Notes: generated by a model not told the origin, from the sequence alone. 17,059 bases of DNA from an uncultured Propionibacteriaceae bacterium (GCA_937988865.1 CALKHV010000182.1:1-17059); one strand, 5' to 3'; shown: positions 7,839 through 13,870, numbered from the stretch's first letter. Made by a program: numbers and translations.

Positions 7839-8525
7839 TCAGATCGCACCCGGTTCGCCCGGCGTCCCCTCGGACGCACCGAGGCCGAGCCGGGTGCGAT
7901 GTCGTTCGACCCAGGCGGGGCCCGTGCCGTAACGCTGGGACTTGATCAGACGTCCGTCGGCGCAGTCGGCCACGAGCTCGGCGAGCCTGCGCTGTCGCGT
8001 CGACTCCTGCCTGGCCCCCATCACCCAGTGGCGACACACGTGCTGGTACGACGCGGGGGCGAGGTCGAAGAAGGCGGAAGCTCCGGCGTCCGACCGGAGG
8101 ACCGCTTCGTAGGTGTCGGGCCACTCAAGGTCGGGGTTCTCGTAGGCGTAGACCCGCTCATTCTCGGGTCGACGCGCCTCGTGGGCGGCGAGGCCGGGCG
8201 GCTGCATGCGTCCCTCGCGCGTGAGTCGCTCGACGATCGCGAGGTTGACGGCACTCCAGTTGCCCCCCGGACGCCGAGGCGTCCACCGTTGCCTGGTGGC
8301 GTCAGCGTCCAGTCGTTGGGCCGTGGAGTCGATCCACCCCCAGCACAGGGCCTCGGCCACCGCGTCCTCCCAGACCAGCCCGCGGTGTCGGGCGTGCTTC
8401 TTCCACAGCCCGACCCACACCTCACGTTCGGACGCGTGGTGCACGGCCAGCCAGGCGCCCCACTCGGCGGCGTCCGCGAAGAAGAGCGCCGGACGCTCGG
8501 GCGTCCCGCCGGGAGTCGGTGTCAT
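7839..8525 (-). CDS. YdeI/OmpD-associated family protein
   Basis: This 228-aa soluble protein resembles the YdeI (COG4430) family. The recognisable parts are the N-terminal block with ALCWGWIDS (about 59-67), a WTPRRPGGNWSAVN block (81-94) and a C-terminal helical region rich in Arg (about 170-196, ESTRQRRLAELV). The molecular function of the family is not settled; some members are annotated as linked to bacteriocin or stress protection. It is convergent with the rhamnosidase gene (29-bp gap) and divergent from the thioredoxin gene. No clear ribosome-binding site precedes the ATG, so it may be leaderless or weakly translated. Confidence 0.82.
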   Translation of the reverse strand: MTPTPGGTPERPALFFADAAEWGAWLAVHHASEREVWVGLWKKHARHRGLVWEDAVAEALCWGWIDSTAQRLDADATRQRWTPRRPGGNWSAVNLAIVERLTREGRMQPPGLAAHEARRPENERVYAYENPDLEWPDTYEAVLRSDAGASAFFDLAPASYQHVCRHWVMGARQESTRQRRLAELVADCADGRLIKSQRYGTGPAWVERHRTRLGLGASEGTPGEPGAI

Positions 8526-8604
8526 GGGGCCCAGCCAACACCATGAGTGCAGGTCGGAGACAGGGGATGGGACCTCACGGTTTGGGTTCGGTCGTCCGGA
8601 TCGG

Positions 8605-8620
8605 ATACCCTAGGGGGTAT
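8605..8620. promoter_or_regulatory. CsoR/CstR-type operator before the thioredoxin gene
   Basis: ATACCCTAGGGGGTAT is a pseudo-palindrome with perfect ATACCC/GGGTAT arms, the pattern bound by CsoR-family repressors (copper CsoR, persulfide CstR). Its right half GGGGGTAT is identical to that of the site before SQR at 11975-11990. A candidate -35 (TTGGGT, 8582-8587) and -10 (TACCCT, 8606-8611) with 18-bp spacing would overlap it. Because the linked genes handle sulfur rather than copper, CstR-like persulfide control is the better guess. No CsoR-family gene is in the window. Confidence 0.65.
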
Positions 8621-8647
8621 ACAGTCTCCCTCACTGAAGGACATCTC

Positions 8648-9025
8648 ATGGCCACCGTGACCATCACCGAAGCTGACATCGAGTCGACCCTCGCCGACAA
8701 CGAGATCGTGTTCCTCGACTGGTGGGCCACCTGGTGCCCCCCGTGCCGCATGTTCGGACCGATCTTCGAGGCGGCGTCCGAGGTGCACGACGACATCGTG
8801 TTCGGCAAGATCAACACCGAGGAGCAGCAGGGCCTTGCCGCCGCTGCGGGCATCGAATCGATCCCCACGTTGATGGCGTTCCGCCAGGGCATCCTGGTGT
8901 TCTCCGAGGCCGGCGCCCTGCCCAAGCCCGCCTTCGAAGAGGTCATCGGTCTGGTTCGTGACCTCGACATGGACGACGTCCGCCGCCAGCTCGACGAGGC
9001 CCGCGCGGCCCAGGTGCAGCTCTGA
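8648..9025 (+). CDS. Thioredoxin-like protein (WCPPC)
   Basis: This 125-aa protein has a thioredoxin fold. The active site is WATWCPPCRMFGP with Cys30 and Cys33, and the cis-proline is in ESIPTLMAF. The CPPC motif differs from the CGPC of housekeeping thioredoxin and would shift its redox potential. There is no signal peptide, so it is cytoplasmic. The start is ATG 8648 with GAAGGA at 8636-8641; the longer upstream frame crosses the operator and has no ribosome-binding site. Its promoter carries the same CsoR/CstR-type site as the SQR operon, so it is probably the disulfide or persulfide reductase of that regulon (inference). Confidence 0.93.
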   Translation: MATVTITEADIESTLADNEIVFLDWWATWCPPCRMFGPIFEAASEVHDDIVFGKINTEEQQGLAAAAGIESIPTLMAFRQGILVFSEAGALPKPAFEEVIGLVRDLDMDDVRRQLDEARAAQVQL

Positions 9026-9058
9026 CGCTGCGCTCTCTCCACCCCTCCCCGGACGCCG

Positions 9059-9134
9059 GTTTCCTTGATCACGCAACCGAATCTGCGTCCCTGACCCCCC
9101 CGGAGGGCGTGTTTCCTTGATCACGCAAGGAAAC
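9059..9134. repeat. ~52-bp structured intergenic repeats (locus 2, two units)
   Basis: GTTTCCTTGATCACG occurs at 9059 and again at 9111, exactly 52 bp apart. The second copy forms a perfect palindrome: GTTTCCTTG (9111-9119) and CAAGGAAAC (9126-9134) around ATCACG. The first copy ends in CAACCGAA and is degenerate. A CCCCCCCGGAGGG stretch lies between them. The element follows the thioredoxin stop by about 33 bases; it could end or stabilise that transcript, but the same family occurs where there is no upstream gene. Confidence 0.75.
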
Positions 9135-9226
9135 CCGTCGCTCCCTACGTCGTCGAAGCACCCCGGACGCCCAGCGTCCGACACGCTTCAGGCGCACCCA
9201 CGCACCTCTTGAGGGAGAGGGAAAGG

Positions 9227-9261
9227 GACGAGGCCCCGGACTTTGCGTCCGGGGCCTCGTC
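9227..9261. terminator. Bidirectional terminator between thioredoxin and the SQR operon
   Basis: GACGAGGCCCCGGAC (9227-9241) pairs perfectly with GTCCGGGGCCTCGTC (9247-9261) around the 5-base loop TTTGC. It lies between two convergent transcription units: 201 bases after the thioredoxin stop and 15 bases after the DUF2892 stop. Flanks are only mildly T-rich (TCTTGTG on plus; CCCTTTCCCTCTC on minus), but a 15-bp GC-rich stem at this position is a strong terminator candidate in both directions. Confidence 0.82.
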
Positions 9262-9276
9262 TCTTGTGGGGGACAG

Positions 9277-9483
9277 TCAGGGCTTGCTGGGCGTGGTGCT
9301 GATGCCGAGCATGCGGTAGATCGGGCAGAATCCGATGACTGCGGTGACAGCAGCCAGGAGCGCGATGATGAGCAGGATCACGCCCACCACGCTGCCGAAG
9401 CCGGCCAGGAGTGCGCCGATGAAGGCGACGACCGAGAGGCCGAGGCGGACGATCTTGTCGGTGTCGCTGACGTTCTTGGTCAA
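9277..9483 (-). CDS. DUF2892 (YgaP-type) small membrane protein
   Basis: This 68-aa protein has two hydrophobic segments (about residues 14-30 and 33-51) and ends in GFCPIYRMLGIST, with Cys53 in the conserved C-P-x-Y position of the DUF2892 family. The family also forms the membrane part of YgaP, where it is fused to a rhodanese and linked to sulfur export or thiocyanate handling. Here it stands alone as the last gene of the SQR operon, so it may move a sulfur compound across the membrane or anchor the other proteins (inference). The start appears to be TTG at 9483 after a GAGAGAG ribosome-binding region; no in-frame ATG serves better. Confidence 0.8.
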   Translation of the reverse strand: MTKNVSDTDKIVRLGLSVVAFIGALLAGFGSVVGVILLIIALLAAVTAVIGFCPIYRMLGISTTPSKP

Positions 9484-9536
9484 GGTGGCTCTCTCTGCTG
9501 TGCTTTGGGGTGGGTCCTGAGTCGGTGAGGCGCGGA

Positions 9537-10079
9537 TCAGATGAAGATGATCTGTCCACCCTCGGAGATCTCCATGAAGTCGGACGCGCTGATGATGCCG
9601 TCGATGTCGTCGTAGAGGTCTTCTTCGGTCAGCTTGTTCATGTCGAAGCTCATGCGGCAGCCCCAGAGGTGGCCGCCCATGGCCTTGATGGTGTCGATCA
9701 TCTCGGGGACGTCCGGGATCTCGAGGTCGGCGATCTGCTGCTTCATCATGTTGGTGGCGTAACGCGTCACGCCCGGGATGGCGCCCATCACGGCTGGCAG
9801 GGGCAGCTTCGGCGCCTGCGGCATGTGCATCGCGGTGTTGCCCAGCATGGAGAACTTCAGGTCGGCCATGCGCGACTTGGTGATGATGTCGAAGCCCCAG
9901 AAGGTGAAGAACATGTGGGTCTCGATGCCCTCACCCAGGGCCGCGGACGCCAGGACGAGGCCGGGGTAGACCATGTCGAGGTTGCCCTTGGAGCAGATGA
10001 TGGTGAGCTTGCGTCCACCTGAGGCTCCGGACTCCGCCGCGGGGGCGTCGTCGAAGCTGGGGACGATGGGTTCAGTCAT
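9537..10079 (-). CDS. DsrE-like sulfurtransferase (DsrE2/COG2210 type)
   Basis: This 180-aa protein belongs to the DsrE/DsrF/DrsH-like superfamily, whose members carry sulfur as cysteine persulfide. Visible features are KLTIICSKGNLDMVYPGLVLA (about 24-44) with Cys29, FFTFWGFDII (57-66), and HLWGCRMSFDM with Cys141, which matches the conserved functional cysteine, followed by a DGIISASDFMEI ending. The first ~22 residues are an Asp/Ala/Ser-rich leader. It lies 30 bases after the DsrC gene and 53 before DUF2892 in one operon. It probably accepts sulfur released by SQR and passes it to the DsrC-like carrier; the direction of transfer is inferred. There is no TusB/TusC or DsrF/DsrH partner in the window. 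Confidence 0.88.
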   Translation of the reverse strand: MTEPIVPSFDDAPAAESGASGGRKLTIICSKGNLDMVYPGLVLASAALGEGIETHMFFTFWGFDIITKSRMADLKFSMLGNTAMHMPQAPKLPLPAVMGAIPGVTRYATNMMKQQIADLEIPDVPEMIDTIKAMGGHLWGCRMSFDMNKLTEEDLYDDIDGIISASDFMEISEGGQIIFI

Positions 10080-10109
10080 GGTGTGTTCTCGATTCTTGTC
10101 GTTGAGGAC

Positions 10110-10424
10110 CTAGACGCAGCCCTTGGGCTTGGGCAGCCCGGCGACGTAGGAGTACTTCTTCGCCGGCTTGCCGGGGAAGAGGACGAACAGCTTCTTGATG
10201 TCGAACCCACCGACGGCCTGCGTGCGACGCAGGGTGGCGGTCTCGCCGCGGGCCGGGTAGTCGGAACGCAGGAACTTGATGACGGCCCAGTGCTCGTCGG
10301 TGAGGTCGAGGCCGATGAGGCGGGCGAGTTCGCGTCCGAGGTCTTCGTCCCACTGGGCGTAGTCGGTGAGGAAGCCCTCCTCGTTGACGTCGATCGGGCG
10401 TCCGTTGATCAGTGTTGCGGGCAT
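10110..10424 (-). CDS. DsrC/TusE-family sulfur carrier with a single C-terminal cysteine
   Basis: This 104-aa protein has the family signature from start (LINGRPIDVNEEGFL) to end (AGLPKPKGCV). The penultimate Cys103 is the sulfur-carrying CysA on the flexible C-terminal arm. In dissimilatory DsrC a second cysteine (CysB) stands 11 residues earlier; here that place is Ser92, as in TusE-type proteins. It can therefore carry a persulfide but cannot form the CysA-CysB disulfide or trisulfide of DsrAB-linked DsrC. ATG 10424 was chosen because AAGGAA precedes it on the minus strand; the longer frame upstream overlaps SQR. It lies 19 bases after the SQR stop. TusBCD are absent nearby, so tRNA thiolation is less likely than persulfide relay from SQR (inference). 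Confidence 0.92.
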   Translation of the reverse strand: MPATLINGRPIDVNEEGFLTDYAQWDEDLGRELARLIGLDLTDEHWAVIKFLRSDYPARGETATLRRTQAVGGFDIKKLFVLFPGKPAKKYSYVAGLPKPKGCV

Positions 10425-10443
10425 GGTTGGTTCCTTCGAGGGA

Positions 10444-11931
10444 TCAGAACTTGGGGATGATCGGGCTGGCGAGTACCTGGTCGGCCGGGACGGTCGAGTT
10501 GGTGGCGGGCCCGGTGTGAACGGGCACCACCGGCTTGATCTCGCCCGACTCGCGCGGCGGAGTTGCCTTCGGAGGCGTCCGGAGCTTGATGGACTTGTGG
10601 ATCGGTGTCGTCTTGAGCACAGGCTTGGGACGCGGATTCGCAGCGGCCGGTGCGCTGCTGGACGGGGCGCCGGTCGGCATGGCGTCCGCGCTGGAAGCAA
10701 CGCCGGTCTCGACGTTCTTGCCGTGCAGGCTCATGGCGGCGGGCAGGGGGATCTTGCGTCCGGGAAGCAGCATGTTCCAGTAGACCCACTTGAACGCGAG
10801 CTTCGACAGGTGGTTGATGCGGGTTTCCTTGAGCAGGCCCATCGGGCCGACCTTCGCGAACGGGAAGGAGCCGGTGAAGGGCTCGGTGTCGTAGTTGAAG
10901 TCGAGGAGCATGCCCTTGCCGTTGCCCGACTCGATGAAGCAGTTCGCGTGGCCGTCGAACTTCGCGTGCTGGGGCTGGCCCTTGAGCATGTTGACGAAGT
11001 TCTCGATGAAGATCTCGACCGAGAAGTGGGCGACCGCGCCGGCCTTGCTCGTCTTGAGCGTCCCGCCGTCGCCGAGGACCCAGATGGTGCCGGGGTAGGC
11101 GAGCGACTCCATGGTCTGCTGGTCGCAGGGGACGTAGTTCATGTCGTCGCCCAGGCCGGAGGTGGCCAGGAAATCGGCGCCCAGGTTCGGGGGCACGGTG
11201 ACGAGGAGGTCGAAAGCGATCTCGCGGCCGTCGAAGGACACGATCCGGTCGGCCTCGACGTGCTCGATGGCGAAATCGGTCTCGAGGGCGATGTGGCGAT
11301 CACTGAGCGCGTTTCCGAGTTCGCGGCTGGCCACGGGCTTGGTGAAGGCGCCGTCGAGCGGGGTCACGTAGACGATCTCGATGTTCTTGCGACGGCCGTT
11401 CTTCCGCAGGAAGTCGTCGGCGAGGAAGGTGAACTCCAGGGGCGCAACGGGGCACTTGATCGGCATCTCGGACACGTGGATGACCAGGCGTCCGCGCTTG
11501 AACTTCTTGACGACCTCGGTGAGCGCCTTGGCGCCCTCGAGGGTGTAGAACTCGTGGGCGGTCTTGCCGAGGTGGTCGGTGAGCCCTTCGACCATGTCGG
11601 GACGCGGGTGCGTGCCCGTGGCGATGATCAGGTAGTCGTAGTCGAGTTCGCGTCCGTCGGCGAGTTCGACGGTCTTGGCGTCCGCATCGACGCCCGCGAT
11701 CTCGCTGATGATGAGGTTGATGCCCTCGTGGATGAAGCTGTGCCGCGACTTCACGATGTCATCGACGGTGTAGGTGCCGAAGGGCAGGAACAGGTAGCCG
11801 GGCTGGTAGTGGTGCTGGTCGTCGCGGTCGACGACGGTGATCTCGAGATGGGTGGCGGGGACGGCGGCGCGCAGCTTGTTGGCGGCCATCGTCCCGGCGG
11901 TGCCGCCACCGAGAATGACGAGCTTCTTCAT
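10444..11931 (-). CDS. sqr: Sulfide:quinone oxidoreductase (SQR) with a Pro/Ala/Thr-rich tail
   Basis: This 495-aa flavoprotein is first in the minus-strand operon. An N-terminal FAD-binding Rossmann motif (LVILGGGTAGTMAA, about 4-17), an LIIATGTHPRP block (101-111) and a second FAD block (WVLGDGGTLKTSKAG, 284-298) define the family. Cys160 (IKCPVAPLE) and Cys331 (HANCFIE) match the redox pair that holds sulfur; Cys269 is extra. The core takes electrons from sulfide to the quinone pool at the inner face of the membrane and makes persulfide or polysulfide. C-terminal segment 375-400 is amphipathic and aromatic, suitable for membrane contact. Residues from about 411 to 495 form an unusual low-complexity Pro/Ala/Thr/Lys-rich tail not usual in SQR. 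The start ATG 11931 has GGAGGA just before it. A CsoR/CstR-type site lies 44 bases upstream. Confidence 0.92.
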   Translation of the reverse strand: MKKLVILGGGTAGTMAANKLRAAVPATHLEITVVDRDDQHHYQPGYLFLPFGTYTVDDIVKSRHSFIHEGINLIISEIAGVDADAKTVELADGRELDYDYLIIATGTHPRPDMVEGLTDHLGKTAHEFYTLEGAKALTEVVKKFKRGRLVIHVSEMPIKCPVAPLEFTFLADDFLRKNGRRKNIEIVYVTPLDGAFTKPVASRELGNALSDRHIALETDFAIEHVEADRIVSFDGREIAFDLLVTVPPNLGADFLATSGLGDDMNYVPCDQQTMESLAYPGTIWVLGDGGTLKTSKAGAVAHFSVEIFIENFVNMLKGQPQHAKFDGHANCFIESGNGKGMLLDFNYDTEPFTGSFPFAKVGPMGLLKETRINHLSKLAFKWVYWNMLLPGRKIPLPAAMSLHGKNVETGVASSADAMPTGAPSSSAPAAANPRPKPVLKTTPIHKSIKLRTPPKATPPRESGEIKPVVPVHTGPATNSTVPADQVLASPIIPKF

Positions 11932-11974
11932 GGGTCCTCCGTTGGAACCGTGCAGGTGAATCCTTCAGGCGAAC

Positions 11975-11990
11975 ATACACCGGGGGGTAT
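11975..11990. promoter_or_regulatory. CsoR/CstR-type operator before SQR
   Basis: ATACACCGGGGGGTAT has the same length and the same right half (GGGGGTAT) as the site before the thioredoxin gene. On the minus strand it reads ATACCCCCCGGTGTAT and overlaps a TATGTT -10-like hexamer, a typical repressor position. This links thioredoxin and the SQR operon to one regulator, probably a persulfide-sensing CstR encoded elsewhere. Confidence 0.65.
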
Positions 11991-12034
11991 CAGCGGTGGG
12001 AGTGGGGTGCCGAGAATCGGGGCCGCCACGGGGT

Positions 12035-12214
12035 GTTGGGTTGGATGCGCATGGAAACGTGCTGGTGGGAACCCCGCTCGCGGCGGGTTTCCTTGCGTCC
12101 GCATGGAAACGTGCTGGTGGGGACCCCGCTCGCGGCGGGTTTCCTTGCGTCCGCATGGAACCACCCGTCCTGAGGGCGCTCTGCGGGTCGGTTTGCGTGG
12201 ACGCGCACTGAAAC
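12035..12214. repeat. ~52-bp structured intergenic repeats (locus 3, four units)
   Basis: Palindrome units start at 12035 (degenerate), 12087, 12139 and 12191 (degenerate), each exactly 52 bp apart. The clear unit pairs GTTTCC with GGAAAC (12087-12092 with 12105-12110) around TTGCGTCCGCAT. Spacers after the first two units are nearly identical (GTGCTGGTGGGAACC against GTGCTGGTGGGGACC), so this is not a CRISPR. Each spacer has its own hairpin potential (CCCGC TCGCG GCGGG). Together with the operator before and the CRP-like site after, it accounts for the 364-bp gap between SQR and the next gene. Confidence 0.85.
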
Positions 12215-12239
12215 ACGCCTGAGGGGTCCTCCCCGCCCA

Positions 12240-12255
12240 TGTGAAGAGAATCACA
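12240..12255. promoter_or_regulatory. CRP/GlxR-type binding site inside a longer inverted repeat
   Basis: TGTGAAGAGAATCACA matches the CRP-family consensus TGTGA-N6-TCACA at every fixed position. The arms extend to CCGCCCA (12233-12239) and TGGGCGG (12257-12263) with a one-base bulge. Its centre is about 54 bp before the predicted start of transcription at about 12302, suited to activation. Actinobacterial GlxR/Crp proteins bind this sequence; which regulator acts here is inferred. Confidence 0.6.
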
Positions 12256-12288
12256 TTGGGCGGCCGGTGCATCCGCCCGCTCCCGATC

Positions 12289-12294
12289 TAGGGT
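12289..12294 (+). promoter_or_regulatory. Candidate -10 box (leaderless) of the small ORF-acylphosphatase unit
   Basis: TAGGGT fits the TAnnnT -10 pattern and ends seven bases before GTG 12302, the spacing expected for a leaderless start. No convincing -35 was seen at 16-18 bp, which agrees with activation by the upstream CRP-like site. Confidence 0.4.
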
Positions 12295-12301
12295 GGTGAG
12301 C

Positions 12302-12457
12302 GTGACCATGACAGCTGCTGCCCCCGTCGAGCCGACCATGATCGACGAAGAGATCCTCGAGGACACCTGCGAGCTCGCCGGCCCCGAGTGGCGCGACGGC
12401 GCCGGCTTCGGCTGGGACCTCGACAACGATGCGGACGCCACCACAGAGGACGCCTGA
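12302..12457 (+). CDS. Small acidic protein of unknown function (51 aa)
   Basis: I do not recognise a family. The peptide begins (GTG)TMTAAAPVEP and contains DEEILEDTCELAGPEWRDG and FGWDLDNDADATTEDA; it is strongly acidic with two Trp and one Cys. About nine in ten codons end in G or C, as in neighbouring true genes, which argues for coding. GTG 12302 suits a leaderless start; ATG 12308, with AGGGTGG 10 bases before, would give 49 aa, and GTG 12296 would give 53. Its stop lies three bases before the acylphosphatase GTG, so the two are probably translated together. No signal peptide or membrane segment is visible. Confidence 0.65.
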   Translation: MTMTAAAPVEPTMIDEEILEDTCELAGPEWRDGAGFGWDLDNDADATTEDA

Positions 12458-12460
12458 GCC

Positions 12461-12733
12461 GTGACCACCCGGGCCGTGCGCGTGGTGGTGCGCGGCAGCG
12501 TCCAGGGGGTGGGTTTCCGGTGGAGCTGCGCGCAGGAGGCCGGCGTCCACGGTGTGGGTGGCTGGGTGACCAATCGCGGCGACGGGTCGGTGGAGGCCTG
12601 GTTCGAGGGAACCCCGACCGCGGTGGACGCGATGATCGCCTGGTGTCGCGTGGGCCCCAGGTGGGCGGACGTGACCGACGTGTCGGTGGCCGAGTGGGTC
12701 CCCGAGGGACGCAGGAGCTTCTCGATCCGCTGA
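12461..12733 (+). CDS. acyP: Acylphosphatase
   Basis: This 90-aa cytoplasmic enzyme hydrolyses acyl phosphates such as acetyl phosphate or 1,3-bisphosphoglycerate. The signature is complete: GSVQGVGFR with catalytic Arg20, and GWVTNRGDGSVE with catalytic Asn38. The length is normal for the family. The start is GTG 12461, three bases after the stop of the small acidic ORF, and translation is probably coupled. The epimerase-like gene follows 31 bases later on the same strand. The CRP/GlxR-type site upstream suggests carbon-state control of this unit. Confidence 0.95.
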   Translation: MTTRAVRVVVRGSVQGVGFRWSCAQEAGVHGVGGWVTNRGDGSVEAWFEGTPTAVDAMIAWCRVGPRWADVTDVSVAEWVPEGRRSFSIR

Positions 12734-12764
12734 CAGGTGCGCGCATCAGGGGTTGGATGGACCC

Positions 12765-13745
12765 ATGACCCAACGCAGCGTCCTGTTCATCGGTGGTACC
12801 GGAGTGATCTCGTCGGCGTGCGTCGACCTGGCACAACGCCGTGGCTGGGAGGTCAGCGTCCTCAACCGCGGCTCGTCCACCCGGCACCCCCTCCCGGCCG
12901 GGGTCGAATCGCTGCTCGCGGACGCGCGGGACCCCGCGTCCGTGACTGACGCCCTGGGGACGCGCGAGTTCGACGTCGTCGCCGACTTCGTGGCCTTCAC
13001 CCCCGACCAGGTGCGCGCCGACATCGACCGTTTCGAGGGACGGACGGGCCAGTACGTGTTCATCTCGTCGGCGTCCGCGTACCAGACCCCGCCGCAGACG
13101 CTGCCGGTCGTGGAGTCGGCCACCCTGCGCAACCCCTTCTGGGCGTACTCGCGCGAGAAGATCGCCTGCGAGAACGTGCTGGTGGACGCGTGGCGGGAGC
13201 GGGCCTTCCCCGCGACGATCGTGCGTCCGTCCCACACCTACGACCGCACGATGCTGCCGTTCGACGGCGGGTACACGGCCTTCAAGCGCCTGCTCGACGG
13301 GCGTCCGATCATCGTGCACGGCGACGGCACGTCCCTGTGGACGCTGACCCACAACACCGACTTCGCCAAGGGCTTCGTCGGGCTGTTGGGGCAACCGGCC
13401 GCGCTCGGCGAGGCGTACCACGTGACGTCCGACGAGTGGCTGACCTGGGACGCGATCACCCGCATGGTCGCCTCTGCGGCAGGGGTCGAGCCGCGCATCG
13501 TCCACGTGCCGTCGGACGCGGTCGCCGCGCTCGACGCCGGCTGGGGGGCGAGCCTGCTGGGCGACAAGGCGCACTCGATGGTGTTCGACAACTCCAAGGT
13601 GCGGCGTCTGGTGCCCGACTTCACCTGCACAGTGCCGTTCGCGCAGGGCGCCCGCGAGGTGGCCGACTTCCACCTCGCGCACCCGGGTGAGGTGAACCCG
13701 GTCATCGAATCGGTGATCGACACGCTGGTGGGACGCTTCGGCTGA
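12765..13745 (+). CDS. NAD-dependent epimerase/dehydratase-family (extended SDR) protein
   Basis: This 326-aa protein has an N-terminal Rossmann fold with a slightly shifted glycine motif (FIGGTGVISS, residues 8-17), VADFVAF (72-78), FISSASAY (99-106) for the active-site serine, and YSREK with Tyr128 and Lys132. A C-terminal substrate region follows (VHGDGTSLWTLTHNTDFAKG). These place it in the extended SDR group of nucleotide-sugar epimerases and reductases; the substrate cannot be read from the sequence. ATG 12765 was preferred, after ATCAGGGG at 12745-12752; an in-frame TTG at 12753 is also possible. It lies 31 bases after the acylphosphatase gene and may share its transcript. Confidence 0.88.
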   Translation: MTQRSVLFIGGTGVISSACVDLAQRRGWEVSVLNRGSSTRHPLPAGVESLLADARDPASVTDALGTREFDVVADFVAFTPDQVRADIDRFEGRTGQYVFISSASAYQTPPQTLPVVESATLRNPFWAYSREKIACENVLVDAWRERAFPATIVRPSHTYDRTMLPFDGGYTAFKRLLDGRPIIVHGDGTSLWTLTHNTDFAKGFVGLLGQPAALGEAYHVTSDEWLTWDAITRMVASAAGVEPRIVHVPSDAVAALDAGWGASLLGDKAHSMVFDNSKVRRLVPDFTCTVPFAQGAREVADFHLAHPGEVNPVIESVIDTLVGRFG

Positions 13746-13870
13746 GCAGGCGGCCTCACAGTCCTGCCGAACTGTCTGACTACAGACACGTTCGCAGGAA
13801 TGAAACGGGTGTCAGCGTCAAGCGAACGAATGCCCACCTGCAGCGACCCGACTGGCATGATCGAACGGAC

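Noticed and set aside
4114..8124. Very long minus-strand open frame (1336 codons)
   Set aside because: It is a high-GC shadow of the permease and rhamnosidase genes; it has low-complexity Arg/Gly/His/Asp composition and no domain.
12035..12214. Possible CRISPR array, because 24-bp palindromes alternate with 28-bp spacers
   Set aside because: The spacers are nearly identical to each other and shared in type with other loci; no cas genes are seen.
10366..12222. Plus-strand open frame of 618 codons over the SQR and DsrC genes
   Set aside because: It is a Gly/Asp/Val-rich shadow of SQR and DsrC and even translates the intergenic repeats.
13789..13828. Inverted pair CGTTCGC/GCGAACG in the EcsC upstream region
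   Set aside because: The 26-base separation and short arms make regulatory meaning uncertain; no matching site elsewhere in the window.
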